From Clavelina lepadiformis (Eukaryota > Chordata > Ascidiacea > Aplousobranchia > Clavelinidae), in NCBI RefSeq assembly GCF_947623445.1, contig NC_135246.1, positions 18,087,856-18,151,855 on the forward strand: a stretch of DNA of 64,000 nucleotides, read 5' to 3'. Both the position numbers and the translations under genes were made by a program. The number at the start of each line of letters is the position of its first letter. The first letter of the stretch is position 1. Below, piece after piece: positions 25,561-39,006 of the stretch. The notes under the pieces are model-generated. The model made no database searches. It saw only the letters and a list, made by a program, of their open reading frames with translations, and was not told where the DNA came from.

Positions 25561-28329
25561 TTCCATACACAGAAAGCTATTGCTGACAGCTATTTCAGAT
25601 TGTTACGGCTTAGTTAACTCGAGCGCTTTGAGTTTTACAAGGTCTGCACAACTCGTAAACTTGAGTCTTAAAACTGACTATTTTTGGTGCAGGCCGTAGT
25701 TGCCGTATATTTATTCAATGTAGATTAAGGCTGTTTGTAGTATAAAGAGATTTTTATTGTGGAGCTCGTTTTGTTCTACTACGGTAAAGCTTGGTTTATT
25801 GTGAGAAGCAATCCAACTCTTTTTGCTTAGACCCACTAATGCTCTTTTTGTGTTTGGCTTCGTGCCCATTTAACTTAACAACAAGGATGAGAAAAGTTTT
25901 GACTCATGGTGAAATGTAAAGAGAAGTGTTCCATATTTTGAGTAAGTTTCATGCTTCCAATAATAAAAGTTTACATTTTAAAAAATAATTGAAAAAAATT
26001 GGTAACCATTTTGCCCCCTACTTTTTTCAAAGTCATTCAGTCCCATTTGATGGTTTTGTGTTATGTAATTAGCCATGTTCTCATAAATCAACTATTAGTC
26101 TAACCAAGACTTATTTGCATTTTATATTTATGTTTACTTGAATTAGAAGTTTGAATGTCATAGATGTTATTATTTTTCGTAGTGCTTTAGATATTTCAGA
26201 ATTTCTTTTTTCAAAGCTTAACACCATTAAGATATAATGCAATTTGTTTCACTTGCTTTCTTACATGTACGGTGGCCTGGTTTTCTTGAAAACAGTTCTT
26301 AAAATAATTCCAACACCATAATATCCTATACATTATTACGCATTTTTCAATTCGGAACATTTTATATAAAAAATGCATAGAAATGGTTTAGTTGGAATAA
26401 TGATATGAACTTTCTTGAAGATAATGGTTTGATCCTGCATAATCGGTTTATTTTCTAAATTCTTACACAAATACTACATCGTTGTCAAACATTTTTAAAT
26501 CTTTTCCGATGTACATAACTGTCTGTTTACTGCTTTTTCACAAGCAGAGGAATGCTGTGACTTTCTTGCTCTTGTGTCAAGTAAAACTTGTCAAATTTTG
26601 AATGTCTGCCTCCAATTGCTGGATGGCGACAGTGTGTACTATAAATAAACTGGTGAATAACAAACTGTGCTCTAAAACACATATTTGTATTCGATCCTTG
26701 CATTACGATATTTTGCTTGGCTTGAATAGTAGGTTTCTGATCCATTTGGTTTGTATTTGGGGATGGAAGCAGTTTTCAATTTAAAACAGTGATTTTAAAA
26801 TCTAGTTAAGTTTCTACCTGTGCTCTTTAAATGGAGTTGATTTTACATCTTCTGTTTCAACATTTCAAATAGAAATGAAATGGAAGTGAATCAGAGACAG
26901 ATTTTGCTTGCTTGAACATTTAAAGATCATTAGAGCCACCCTCAAATCGGGAGAGTTCCTGACACTACACACTTACTACTGTTTCAACAGTTCATAATTT
27001 GCTTTGCAACAAAAAACCTTGCAACGGACTCTAAAAATTGATTTTACTTTAAAGACAAACCCCGTTTTCAAATAATAAACTTTGTTCATTCGGCACATTT
27101 ACAGGATAGAAAACATGTAACATGGTTTTAGACATTTTCTGTGTAAGCAGAGCAACATTGAATTAACTAAACTTGCAATCTTACAAATAGTTTTATACAT
27201 GTTAGTATGGTTATAACTTTTAACATTTTCAATGACAAGTAACAAATTGCCTAATAGTGAAAGTACACAAGGTGATTTTTTAACAGAAGTTATAAGCCTA
27301 AAATCAAAAAAAAGACGATATTACAGCAGTGTAGACGTGAGACATAAATATACTGTAATGCTTCGTAGACAGATGTCATAAGTGACAATATAGAACGCTC
27401 GTAAATTGCAACGTGTACAGCATGCACGAACAGGGTCAGTGCATAGATTACGGTAATTTTTGCGACACTTGGATTTATCCTACTAACACGAGCCAAAATT
27501 GCACCATATTTAACGTGACATCAGTTTTGGTGTGCAAGAATTGCATAACTTGACAACATAACTGGCACGTTTTCTTTCTAAGTAAGCAAGGGTTATCACT
27601 AACAAATGTTAGTTGCCATGAGCACAGTTGACTATTAGAGTTGAGAGACCGAGTAATGTTGAGTAATACACACAGTGGAAACTCATTAACTAGAAGTGGA
27701 AGGGAATGAGTAAATTGCTTTGGAAAGTTGGTAAATTCCAAGAAAACATCCACAAGATTAGCACTATGTGATAATTAATAGATGACTTATTAGCAAATTG
27801 TTAAAGCGAGTTTTTGTTTTATAACTTTTCTGATAACACTTTTTGATCATGTATGCTGTTAAAACTTGTTCACATAGTCTAAAAAGAATGATTTTGAGAT
27901 GAGCTGTCATTATGCCCTGGGGATCACAAAAACACTTTAAGTTAATGAGTTTGCAGTTGTCTGTTCACATGCTACTTAACAGAAAGCTAGCCAAGAGCTG
28001 TTGAGATTGAGTTGTTTGAAGTTCTGTGTTAGCAAACTTACACTCTGTAGTTTTGCTAACCGTTATCAATATGAATACAGAAGAAATGCGTTCTATACAT
28101 AAGCTAGTTGATATTTATAAATGGCCATGGAGCAGGGGAAAGAATTAAAATATCTGCAATCTTACTGTTATGGATAAAAAATTTTAAAACAGTCCCTTGA
28201 AAGATAATTTCAAAAATAAAAGACTAAAGTAAAAATGGAAATGTGAATATTGCAAAACTAAACACGTCTGCTGCATGCGACTGGTCATGCAGGAGAAATG
28301 GATATCGAGCACCGTACAGCTATCTTTGA
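25561..28329. other. intergenic between convergent TM9SF1 and PDPK1
   Basis: This holds the 3' untranslated parts of both genes. The TM9SF1 poly(A) signal lies at 25962-25967. Beyond that, only short AT-rich frames on both strands; I see no exon chain, RNA gene or clear repeat. Confidence 0.5.
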
Positions 28330-30893
28330 CTATTTCCTGCCAAAGTAAAATTTCTTGATTTCGTCAATCTTTTTGCACCATTTCATTGCATTATTTGTTT
28401 TGTCAATTAAATGATAAGTCCTGTTGGGCGTGTGGATGTAAAAGATTCGGAAGGACCTTGGCTCAGTTCGTAGTTCGCTTGACCATGGAATTTCACCTTT
28501 GACCTCTTTTGAAACTGGGTCAATATAAAGCAACTTTGGACCTTCAGTTAGTATGAACTCTCGAACTTTCACCGATAACTTTCGCTTCTTTTCCAACTGA
28601 CCTAAGAAATAAGGAAGGTAGTATGCACAGTCCTATGATAATTGTAACTGAAACATAATATACATTGGTATTTACATATATATATACGGTATGTGTATAT
28701 ACAGTAAATAATTTGTAATCAGGATTGACATTACAAAAGCAGCGATTTGGCTAAGTAACAAAAATAAACCTCTTTTCAGGATGAGCTTTCCTTTGGCAAA
28801 ATAATCCCACTCAGATTGATGCTGTTTCCTCATCCACCTTTCTCTTTCCTCCTCGGACATGCAGGCGGATAATCCGAATCCACTGATGTCATCCGGTTCA
28901 CTGAGAGCAAGTGACTCATCCTGTAAAAGGTGGTGGCAACATTTACATCAAAAAAGTCAGAGACCAACTTTCTTCAAGCTAAGGACGTCAAAGTGATTAA
29001 CAATCATGAAGCTATACATTGCCCAGAGCCTCAATTTTCACTTCCCCCCTTCAGCCTAACTTTCCACTTGGTTTATGCAAAATATATTCCGCATACATTT
29101 TCCAATAAAATACAACAGTACGCTGATATGAACATGTATATTACGCATTCACTTCACACATACCTAAACCTATCTAGGAAGATTCAATGACTAACAAAAC
29201 ACAAAATCATAATGAGCTGTTATACTTACACTTCCCCTTCCTTTTCTTTTCTCAGATGCTTGCTTCTTTAATTCAGTCATGAAGACTTGATCAAAGTTAT
29301 CAGTAATCTGACTAACATCATCATTTTCTTCATCATCTGAGCTGTTATCAGCGAGATGCAACATCACTTGAGGGGCTGGAGCAATGAGCAGGGTATCCCA
29401 ATTTATTCCCTTGAAGAAGGGATGACTCATGAGGGCATCATAACCTCCACAAGTGGGACAACCAATTCTTTTCAGCGGATCCAACTGCAGCAGGTTGGTG
29501 ATCAAGTCCTTTGCATCATCCGGAAAATAGTCAGGCAACTCGTATCGACAACTAAGGATTTGTTGAAATATAAGATATTCATTTGGGGCTTGAAACGGAA
29601 ATTTCCCTGACAACATCTGGAAGATGATGCAACCTAGTGCCCAGAGGTCAGAGCTGACACCTGCTTGTTTATCTTTCAGCAATTCGGGGGAAACATACTG
29701 GGCTGTTCCAACAAAAGAAGAGGCTTTCGGGGTTTCAAGATCACTCTCTGTCACTTCCTTGGCTGTTCCAAAATCGGTTATTTGAATTTGCATCAAATCA
29801 TTAAAGAGAATGTTTTCTGGTTTTAGATCTCTATGGATGATATTTAGCGAATGTAAATGTTGAAGTGCGGAAACGATTTGTGCTGAGTAGAATCTTGTAC
29901 AATCGACATCAAATTTCCCTGTGAGATTAAGTGCAAATATAAATCATGAAGCAGATAGTGACGGCATGAATTATTTTCACAGCAAGTGAAAAATAAACAG
30001 AAGTAACAAAATTATTTCAAGAGTTTGGAATTAAACACATTCAATATTCGACAAATTAACTATCCAGACTGAAAAGTATGGCAGTTTTCAGTAGAAAATC
30101 ATTCGAGCCTTCGAGCATTCACAAATCTTGATGGGGTGCACTAAAACTTTAATTCTTTAAGGTTGCTAATTATAAATGGTATTCACACAACCAACGTCAA
30201 AATTTATGTTTTTGAATCTGACTTGTTTGTCCATAACAAATCGGTGTGATTATATAAAATTTCAGTGTGCACATTGACAAGTCTCACACACGCTCGAGCA
30301 AAACTTTTCACTGTAACCAATTACAAAACGTGCTTAAAGATAAATGTTTCTAAGATATTGTCATAGGCTTGTGCATTGAAGAAAAATATGTGCAACAACA
30401 CAAAAATGTAGCTGATTAGAACCGCACAGGCAAGAGGTATCGTTTTATCTTATCCTTAGGTATCTTATCGTTTTACCTAATTGTTTTATTTTTGACAGGA
30501 GTTCTCCTTTGCGAGCAACACTGAGACCGAAGTAGAGTCTCTCGGGATCTTGAAAAGTGAAGAAAAGTTTAACGAAAAAGGGATGATCGAGTCGGCTAAG
30601 CACTTTCTTTTCTCGTTCAACCTGTTGAAAAAATAAAATCTCGGGATCTATTATCTTGAGTTGACCCAAAATGTATCCCATACCTGCGGTACTTTTTTCT
30701 CTTTCACAATATGTCGTTTTTCTAATATTTTCATTGCAAACTCTCTGCCAGTTGAAATTTCGCATGCAAGTTTCACCGTTGAATATGACCCTTCACCTAA
30801 AATCGGGCCAAAGCGAAAATCTTCAGGTCGTTTTTTCTTGATTGGAGGTTTTGTTTTTTGCCCGCCATCAGAGTTTTCCCCATTTTCTGCCAT
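28330..30893 (-). CDS. PDPK1: PDPK1, 3-phosphoinositide-dependent protein kinase 1
   Basis: Five exons: 30684-30893, 30477-30621, 29230-29918, 28770-28920, 28330-28601. Phases agree and give 488 codons plus stop. The AGC-type kinase domain begins RPEDFRFGPILGEGSYSTV (glycine loop, residues about 33-40), with catalytic Lys55 in FAMKIL, HRDLKPEN (about 147-154), DFG (about 167-169) and the activation loop SSFVGTAQYVSPELL. Its Ser186 corresponds to the self-phosphorylated Ser241 of the human enzyme. The C-terminal PH domain (about residues 395-488) has FILTEGPKLLYIDPVSKEVK and YIHTPNRTYHLID. The kinase phosphorylates the activation loops of AKT, S6K, SGK and PKC at PIP3-rich membrane. The N-terminus is shorter than in man. 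The sequence TTTTCAG ends one base before the ATG, so the start codon sits directly at an acceptor site. Confidence 0.97.
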
Positions 30894-31204
30894 TCTGAAA
30901 ACAGGTCAATGGCATTCAATTGAATTTAACACTGACACCTAAGCCCAGAAAGGCTTATACCTGTATAAAAATTTCTTATTACAGTATACTGGGTAATTTT
31001 TTGAGAAGGATGCCATGCTAACCTAGATTTCTACGAATCCGCCTTCTGCACCAAGTGTTATGCCTTCCTTAATATCTTACACATAAACCCATGGGTTCTG
31101 CCATTTTTCCTATTCCTTGGTAATGTGTAAGCAGATTTCTATTGTGCTGTAATCAACTAACACTGTCACCATTAGACTGTAGCTACTTTATGCTCCTGGA
31201 AAGC

Positions 31205-31290
31205 AGTGTAGTGTGGCCGTTTTCGACAAGAAATCGGGTGTGCAGAGACAGAAAGTCTGGCATAACGGCGTGCATTGGAAACCCAATTCA
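31205..31290. repeat. fragment of divergent dispersed repeat
   Basis: The words CGACAAGAAATCG, GTGTGCAGAGACA and GGCGTGCATTG match 18538-18600 in order and spacing. Non-coding, degraded copy. Confidence 0.4.
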
Positions 31291-32482
31291 TTGTCAAGTA
31301 ACTATAGATTGGTGTTTAAACAACTAGGTCTAAGTTTGCCTAGGGCTTAGCGTGTTTATTATACACTGGCATGGACATGAAAAAATGTGGCATGTAGCCT
31401 AGCAGGCTAGCCTACACGTTGACAAGTCTCGGCTGACTTCCACAGTCCATGGTAAAAAATAGCTTTTAGAAACGATACGATCAGTACGACAGAAGAAATA
31501 AGTACATCCCGGAACATATTGAATTAGCACAATACCACCATTGGTCTTTATAACCTACCATACCATCTTACCAGTAACTGCACGAACTCTATAGCCGAAC
31601 CTACACCATGTTGAAAAGCGTGAAAGCGGCGTCCACCGGACGATAAGTCTGCAAGTAATATTTACTTAACTGATGTTGTTATTCAATCAATCTATCATTC
31701 AGTTTTCGAAAATTCAAGCCAGTTGTTACTAACACGCGTCAATGAACGGGAAAAAGACGAAAAGGCATAAATAAAAAATAATTAAGGTAATAATTGCTGA
31801 TAACAACTAGCACGGCCACTAAACTTCAATGTAAGGCAACTTTTATTTTATATCATGGAAGGCTAGACTACTGGAGTACCCTTAAATTTTAAAAATCTGA
31901 ATCTAGGCTATTTGTGTAAAGTGGCAGACTGGCTCCCAGTTTCGTGCCAAGAAACGCCGGCCAAAACAAGTGCGTGGCCAAATTCGAAAACAAATGAGAC
32001 CAGACAGACTCCCAGAGGCGAAACCGCAGACGAAACGAGGTAGTAAACAAAATAGACAACTTATTGACGCTTTTACCAAATTTTTGTAATCAGCTTTTTT
32101 ACAGATAATTTAATTTAATCCTCCGCGACAACACAAATTTAACATACTGATCAGTCAATTACCCCGTTTCGATGTCCAAGAAAAAGCTTAGCAAATACAT
32201 GGTAGGTCTAACTTGTAGTTTTAGACGCCTAATACGGCATGCGTTTCGATGTTCAATTTTGAGATCGGCCAAGCATAAAAAATAGAGAAAAAGCTATTGC
32301 CACCCACTGTATCGCGGTACGGCACAGAGCAACTAATATAGGTCAGGCTGATCTTCACTGTACGTCAATTACTATTGTGTTAAAGAATCGATATCTTATG
32401 ATCTAGTATTTTATTTAATTGGGTAGACTACACTCTTTTTCTTACCAAATTGTTAAGCAACCATTTCGTTGGTAGCCTATAT

Positions 32483-32856
32483 CAGTGGTTCTCAACCTTT
32501 TATGGTTCGTGATCCTCAAAATACGTGGCCTCCTGCTCATCAATAAAATATGTAAGTTGTTGATTGGAAAACACTTTTTACTTGATTACTGCGTGTGCGA
32601 TAGCCTTCGTGCCGCTAATTTTGCACAGCAAGCACTGCTTACTAAAAGCTAACAAGTGCTTCCGGGTAAGGAGAGCCAAATATTGAAAAACGTGAGAAAC
32701 TTGAAGTGTTTCGCTATGCCCTGCATTCCACTTTGCCTTGTTCACCCCTACTGCTACTGCATTATTGTTATAGCGAGTGAAGCCTCTGTTCGAAGCCCTC
32801 AGAGAACGCCCCATGGGCCACCCTTATGGGCCCTAGGCCCTGGTTGAGAAGCCCTG
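32483..32856. mobile_element. hAT-type MITE
   Basis: 374 bp. The left end CAGTGGTTCTCAACCTTT and the right end GGTTGAGAAGCCCTG are the widespread hAT terminal pattern. The flanking octamers are GCCTATAT and ACCTATAC, sharing six of eight positions, which suits an aged 8-bp hAT target duplication. No transposase frame. Confidence 0.8.
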
Positions 32857-34627
32857 ACCTATACCTAGATTTGTGAGCCAATTGTTAAGGTGCCGTACCA
32901 TTTACCTCGTTTCCATATCCACACTTGATGCCTAATAGAGTTAATAGAATAACACAAGTTATGCTAGGCCTTCCTTTCCATATATGGAAGTGACGCTAGC
33001 AGGGCTGCCTTAGGTCAATACGAGCGATGCGATTGCTTAACGCCCCGCGCGATGCTAACCATCCAATACAAAGATAGCAATTTAGCTTTTAACTTACGCA
33101 AATTACAGTGTTATTTCCCAATTTGTTCGTAACAGAGAATATTTTATCGAAAGTATGTCACGAAGCAAAGCTTTGAATAATGGCAGCTGATTTGCAACCT
33201 ACGAAAAATCTGTGAAAGGTGTATTTCCACTTGTGGTTTGGCATACTTGAATACGTGACTCCTCGCATGAGCTAATGTCTGAATTCTGTTTTCTACAATC
33301 TAGCATCACCGTAAATATGTGCCGCGCTCAAAGAGTTACACCAACCTATTACACTTTTGTGCAATATAGACAGCGTATATGCAGCGGTAGTCATTTAATT
33401 ATGAATAAGCACAAGGCCGAATTGCGCTATGATTTTTGTGTTTCTTGTGTAGGCCTATTTGCCCAAATATTTGTAAAATTTTGCATCGTTTCATTTTGCC
33501 TGTAGTTGTCTTAACTGTCGTTTCCGGCAGCCAAAGCGCAAGGCTAGAATAAAGCGAGGTGTGATTTATACTTTTTCACTTATAAACGAATTAATATGCT
33601 TTATAAAAATTCAATAATTGTGTACATTCACAGGAAAAGGCTGCAAGAAACGATCCAATTTGTGATAAACATTCGAAAGAAGTCGAATATAGCAGGCAAT
33701 GCAGCAAAACCAGTTTTTGTTAGAACTGTAGACAGGATGACAACCTACAAAAATACAATCATACACAATTTAGAAGTAGAGAAATGAAGGATGTTTCATT
33801 TGTTTGTTTGTGGAATTGTTTTAACTTAAATAAACCATTGTAGTGTTGTTGTGGCAATTTAAATTCATCGCTTGAAATTTGTTGACAAATTTTGATATTA
33901 ACGTTTATTATGCCCCTGGAAAACATCATATTTACTAATTAGAGAGGAAGAATGATTTTAGTCAGACCTATTTGCTACTGTAAGACCCAATACAAACCAA
34001 CAGATGCTGGTCAAAGTATAGCTATATCAAGAATTATACCGCACGCAAATCAAACTAATTAGTTATTGTTTACAAGCAAGCAACACTCTGCCAAAAACCA
34101 TTGCCTTGTGCAACATTTAAATAACCCTGCATTTAAAAGTTTATGCTGTGAAACAGTTTCATATAACTTTATCAAACAAGCAAATCTTGCAAAATATTCA
34201 AAGACCGCCTAACTTTTCACAGTCATAAAAGCATATTTGCGTCATATATATGCAACTTACATCCTCTAGCAGGAACATTTTTTAGAGTCTTTTTTTCAGA
34301 CATCACTGGAAGAGCAGATTAACTTCAACACGAGCTTTTACAAAGGCATCATATATGAGATTTGGGTGCACTGGCAGACCTTTTTAAAGTTGTTATAGTG
34401 TATAGTCTATACACTGTATAATATACTTATAAGTAATATCTACGAGTAACCTGCGAAAAGAATAGAAGAATGTGCTGATTCCATTTCAAACAACAAAAAC
34501 CTAACTCAATTTGTAAAGCAACTACTTTGGTCGTATTGTATTTTTGAATTGGATCAAATGAAGAAAGTTAAGCACTAAAGCCTAATCAAAAATAAATAAT
34601 TTGCCGCAAACGTTGAAAACAGAAACC

Positions 34628-37600
34628 CTATCCGTCGAAAAACTCTCTTTCGTAAGGAGGTAATGTCTTTTCCAGTCCGATACCTTCAAGCATTTCTCGC
34701 ACCGCCGTAACTTGCGCATTTAAATTCCGTTTCATATCGTCAGTAAACAGATCGCGGGGAAACCCTTGTTTTGATTTTTTTCTTTGAGCTCGACCAGAAG
34801 TTTGTTGACTGAGGCAGAGCAAACGATCTTCCAAATCATCTACTTTCAATCCAGCCTCTTGACTGACAAATTTCACCATTCTTCTGGTTTCCGCAACTGG
34901 ATTCTCGACCAGGTTGTGGTAGAAGACGAGCAAGAAAGGTTTCTTACTTTCAATGACGAACTGAAAGAGATTCCTCCAGACGCCCGGATGTACATCCAAG
35001 TCCCGTTCAAAAGCTACAGAAATCATACACTATGCATCAATATTTTAAGAAATATAAACATCAACACTTTTTACGCGATTTGTTTGAAACATTGTTACAC
35101 AACTGGTGAAACACATTTTTTCTTAAGTTTTTTTCTAAAAAATGAGGTTACAAGAAGGATATAACTTAATAAAGAAACAACAATGTATAAATAAATTGAT
35201 TAGATGTCAAACTCTATTGAATGTAACACGGGGACTTTATTCAGTAACGTTGTTTACCCAGACTGTTGAAGGCCGATCGATCAGCAAAGCCGGTGTAATT
35301 ATGCGACATGTGACGGTTAAAATTTGATATAGCCGCCTCGTACGGGTTTCGAACCACCAAGATTGCGGCATCGTATTTCCTCATGTAGCTTTTTCCACGG
35401 AACATGTGATCTTTTATAATGATAGTTTGATTTAGCCTCGTTTCGCCAAAGTAACCTAAATAACCAAAAGGTTGACTTAAGTGATGAAATTGTAATCAAA
35501 AGGATGATGTGTCCAGCAACAAATGTCGCATAAAGTTACATAAATAACAATTAAAACAAGTGATTTCGCCTAAAATGTCAACGATAAAAGTTATCATTGA
35601 TCAAGCTATCATTGATTAGAGAAGATGAAACTTCGAACCCAGCTCATCTAAAGACCCGTCTTTGTAGGTGCTCCCGGTGTAGTATCCTGTGGCGCTTTCC
35701 AGGAGAAACCTGGTCCAAGTGTTTCCCGAACCCGGAGCGGATGTGAGTACAATTTTGACGTAATTTCCAGGAGGAAGAATCTTGATCCGAGAGCACCTCT
35801 CATCTTCTGCTAGAGTCCGGTAAACTTGTATTTTCTTTTCTTTATCGAGATCGGAGCATTCCAACAGCTTGGGCGTAATGAAGAGTCTGAAAGTGAAGAA
35901 AAGAGACGAGGTTTGTAGTCATCATCACATTAACTGTGTAAAATATGTGAACCAATGGAAAAAGGAAAAAAGGAGGTTGGAGAAAGAAAGTTCTTAGAAA
36001 TTCGGTGACAAACCGGCAGAGAGGTTAACGATCAGATCAGCAAAGCTATACACACCACGCAAAACAAAATAGACGTTATGCCGGATCTTTACGGCACTAA
36101 ATGAGAGATATAATCTACTGAAGTGCAGCTAATTTACTTGGTACAACTACGATTTTCAATAAATAGATAAAAGAATAATAAACAGTTAATTTGTTTACCA
36201 ACAAATAATAGTTTTTGTTGTAATCAATCTATTATACTTTCTGCTCACTTTTTTGTCATTTTACCACAGCCACACCGCCCTCTCGTGTCAACAAACGCTA
36301 AAGAATTCTTTAAAATCCCACAATGCAAAACACATTCGGTTGTACTTGCGCCCTGACGGAAAACTATTGTTTCCAAAAAATCTTCGTCACTGCTGTAACA
36401 TGCTAAGTGCCGCGAGTCAACAAAATCTTCAGATAAATGCAAACCTGCAACATTTAACGCGCGTTTAAAAGAACTCAGCTGAACCAAAGGATAGAAAATC
36501 AGCTTAGTACAATTTTTGAACAGTTTGTCATATAAACCATTTTTTTTCTGAATTCTACCTTTGAAACAAGGATTTATAATCCGGTATAGAGAGGCCGCCA
36601 TCTTACCACCGCAAACATCGTTTTCGTTTCCAGGACATGACCTTTTACACGCGTCAGTACTCAGCTCGCGAATAAAACTTCGCGAGTATCTTGCGCATGC
36701 GCAGACACTACCTTCTAAGAGGGCGACATACCCACTTTTAATACCAGAAAGGCTCCTAAAATAAATAAAAAAACAACAAACAAACAAATCTTATTTATGC
36801 GGAAAGAGTAAGCAGAGCCGCTCTGCAATAAAACATGGATGTGAATGTCGATTGCGTCAACGTGGAGACCCAAAAAATTAACTTGTGTTTACGTTTTACC
36901 TCTTTGAACACTGGGAAAGGCACAATTCTTTTGTCATAGATGTTACATTCTTTGTAACGAATACTCCGTGACCTTGATCGGAGCGAATGTCTGACTCAAA
37001 ACAACCAAGATATCGGGCTAGAACAAACGTTAAGAAGAGGTCAGTGATGCTATGACATGCTGTATATTTTCATCATGGTCTTCGGGGAATAAGTTACCTT
37101 ACAGCCTTGTTACTAAACGGATATGTTTATCTATAAAAGCACCCAAAATATAACACGTTATATTCTGAATTCAAAGATTAATGAGGACAAAACGTTACTA
37201 CATTTACATTGTGCAGAAGAAGACTTACCTTCACAGTGATAAGATGTCCTCAGTCGTTGTTTATCGAATTCGCTAAAAGTAACAGTGACTTAATAACCTA
37301 AGTTACTGAAGCAACTTTTTGCTAGAGTCCTAAGTTACTGAAGCAACTTTTTGTGTGAAGAAACTTATAACCAAATAGCTAATGAAACATATCTAAGTTG
37401 GATAAACAGAAGTATAATTTGACAGAGAAGTGATAGTACCTTCAGCAGCTTACAAATGGTACCGGATAAAATACCTCACCTTAGCTTCTGAGTTTCTTCC
37501 ACAAAACTCATCTGCTGATGATCGTTTATCTCTGGGCCCCTGTACGATGCAACATGCTGTTGTTTAATTTCAAACTCACTTTCATGCCAATAGATCATAA

Positions 37601-37679
37601 ACAAAACTATCAAAGCCGCACAAACGACAAACGTGCAATAAATATCGAGTCGAAATTTGCATAATGTTGCCCTTGGCAT
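34628..37679 (-). CDS. WSC-domain sulfotransferase (WSCD1/WSCD2-like), type II membrane protein
   Basis: Eight exons: 37480-37679, 37229-37272, 36900-37017, 36559-36755, 36249-36444, 35639-35886, 35258-35455, 34628-35013. Phases agree and give 528 codons plus stop. A short cytosolic head is followed by a membrane anchor ([19 protein letters not shown]). The first WSC domain is split between exons 3 and 4 (ARYLGCF, then CACARYS and [14 protein letters not shown]). A second, partial WSC-like segment in exon 5 has HLACYSS and RCGCG. Exon 6 carries the PAPS 5'-phosphosulfate loop [16 protein letters not shown], and exon 7 the 3'-phosphate motif [12 protein letters not shown]. The likely place is the Golgi lumen; vertebrate WSCD1 is known to sulfate sialic acid. 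Orthology to WSCD1 or WSCD2 cannot be told. The 114-nt gap between exons 4 and 5 is itself open and in frame. Confidence 0.88.
37297..37353. repeat. 25-bp tandem duplication in WSCD intron 1
   Basis: CCTAAGTTACTGAAGCAACT plus TTTTG occurs twice (37297-37321 and 37329-37353) with 7 nt between, so the period is 32 nt. The copies are identical, which implies a recent event. Confidence 0.85.
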
Positions 37680-38629
37680 AACGTGGTAAGCAACTGACCG
37701 CTATATCGGCAATAAACTGTCTATTTACATTCTGAAAACGAATGATAAAAACCTGTTTGGCAAATTATCGGCAGTATTTTGACCGGTAAGTTTGCTTGTA
37801 TGCCTGAGGCGTGTTTGGTAACGATATTTGCGTTCAGTCAAGTTCGGTAAATCTAATTTTTACGCAAGAGCTCAACAGCGCGTGTATGCGGTAAAAATAC
37901 GACAGCTGCACACAAATTCTCCATTGGAAAGTATATCTGTACAGTTGACGTCGCATTACGATTCAGTTGTCGGATATTCTATCTCACAAAAAAAATAACT
38001 TTTTTAGTAACTAGGCCTAACTACAGTACCTGCAATATAAGTCTACAATACCTGACAAATTAACAAGAATAGTTCATTCGTAATGAAACGCACACACAAA
38101 AATATTACTCATTAAAATGAGCGTTCCGTGAAGTTTACGTTACGATACCGTGTTATGCAAACTTCTTATCAAGTTATATTTTATTATTTAAGTCATTTTA
38201 ATGTACAGACTTAGTTTTATGAATCATGACGGTCTCATGAGTATGTCACGCGCACGTGATCATGTGATGAAGATGCTAAGTTTGGTTTAGACCTGCGTAA
38301 TAGACAACGTTGCGCAAACAAGTTTTTAAATTGCTTAAACTTATGAAAAATGTTATAAACAATTCTTAATTATGAATTAATTCTTGATTTCATTTCAAAT
38401 ATCATCATAATTTCTGCTACGTCAATTGTAACTACAATTTGGCACACAGACAGAACATAGAATAATCATTAGGTATAATTTCACACCGATTAAATCAGTT
38501 TTAAGTAAATAGGTGTATAGCTAGTGCTGCTAGTATCTAATACTAACTGACATTGAATTACATCTGCTTTAAGCAAATAAAGTATTGTTGCTTTTATGGC
38601 ATATTTTATATTTTGAAAATATTTTAAAG

Positions 38630-38664
38630 CCGTAATGTTAGACATATTTTGACTAACATTACGG
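38630..38664. repeat. short hairpin
   Basis: CCGTAATGTTAG is followed after 11 nt by its exact inverse CTAACATTACGG. Perfect 12-bp stem in AT-rich intergenic DNA. It could be a foldback remnant. Confidence 0.6.
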
Positions 38665-39006
38665 TAATTTCAATATGGGTTTTGTGAGTCTTTTTGTTTT
38701 AGTATGTGTGAAATTATTTGTAAAGTACGCATTATTTCATAAAATCAATGTGTCCTGATAGATACGTATTCATGAATAATAATATATAATTTATGCCAGT
38801 ACATTAAAGTAAAATACTGTAATTAGTTCTTTATTGCAATATCTATGATACCAAAAATTTCTAAAATTATTCCAGGAAAATGCAACAATATTCTGAAGCG
38901 TATGTTGGTCACAGTTACGTTTCTAGAAACTGTGAACTTGTACTCACCAAACATATATCTTATCCTATGTAAGCCAGAATTTTATTATAATACGTAATAC
39001 TATAAT

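Larger units (their letters stand above)
30894..34627. other. intergenic between PDPK1 and the WSCD gene
   Basis: 3.7 kb with no exon chain that I can support. It contains a dispersed-repeat fragment (about 31205-31290) and a hAT-type MITE (32483-32856). 31900-32060 is somewhat richer in GC than its surroundings, but no gene was found there. Confidence 0.5.
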
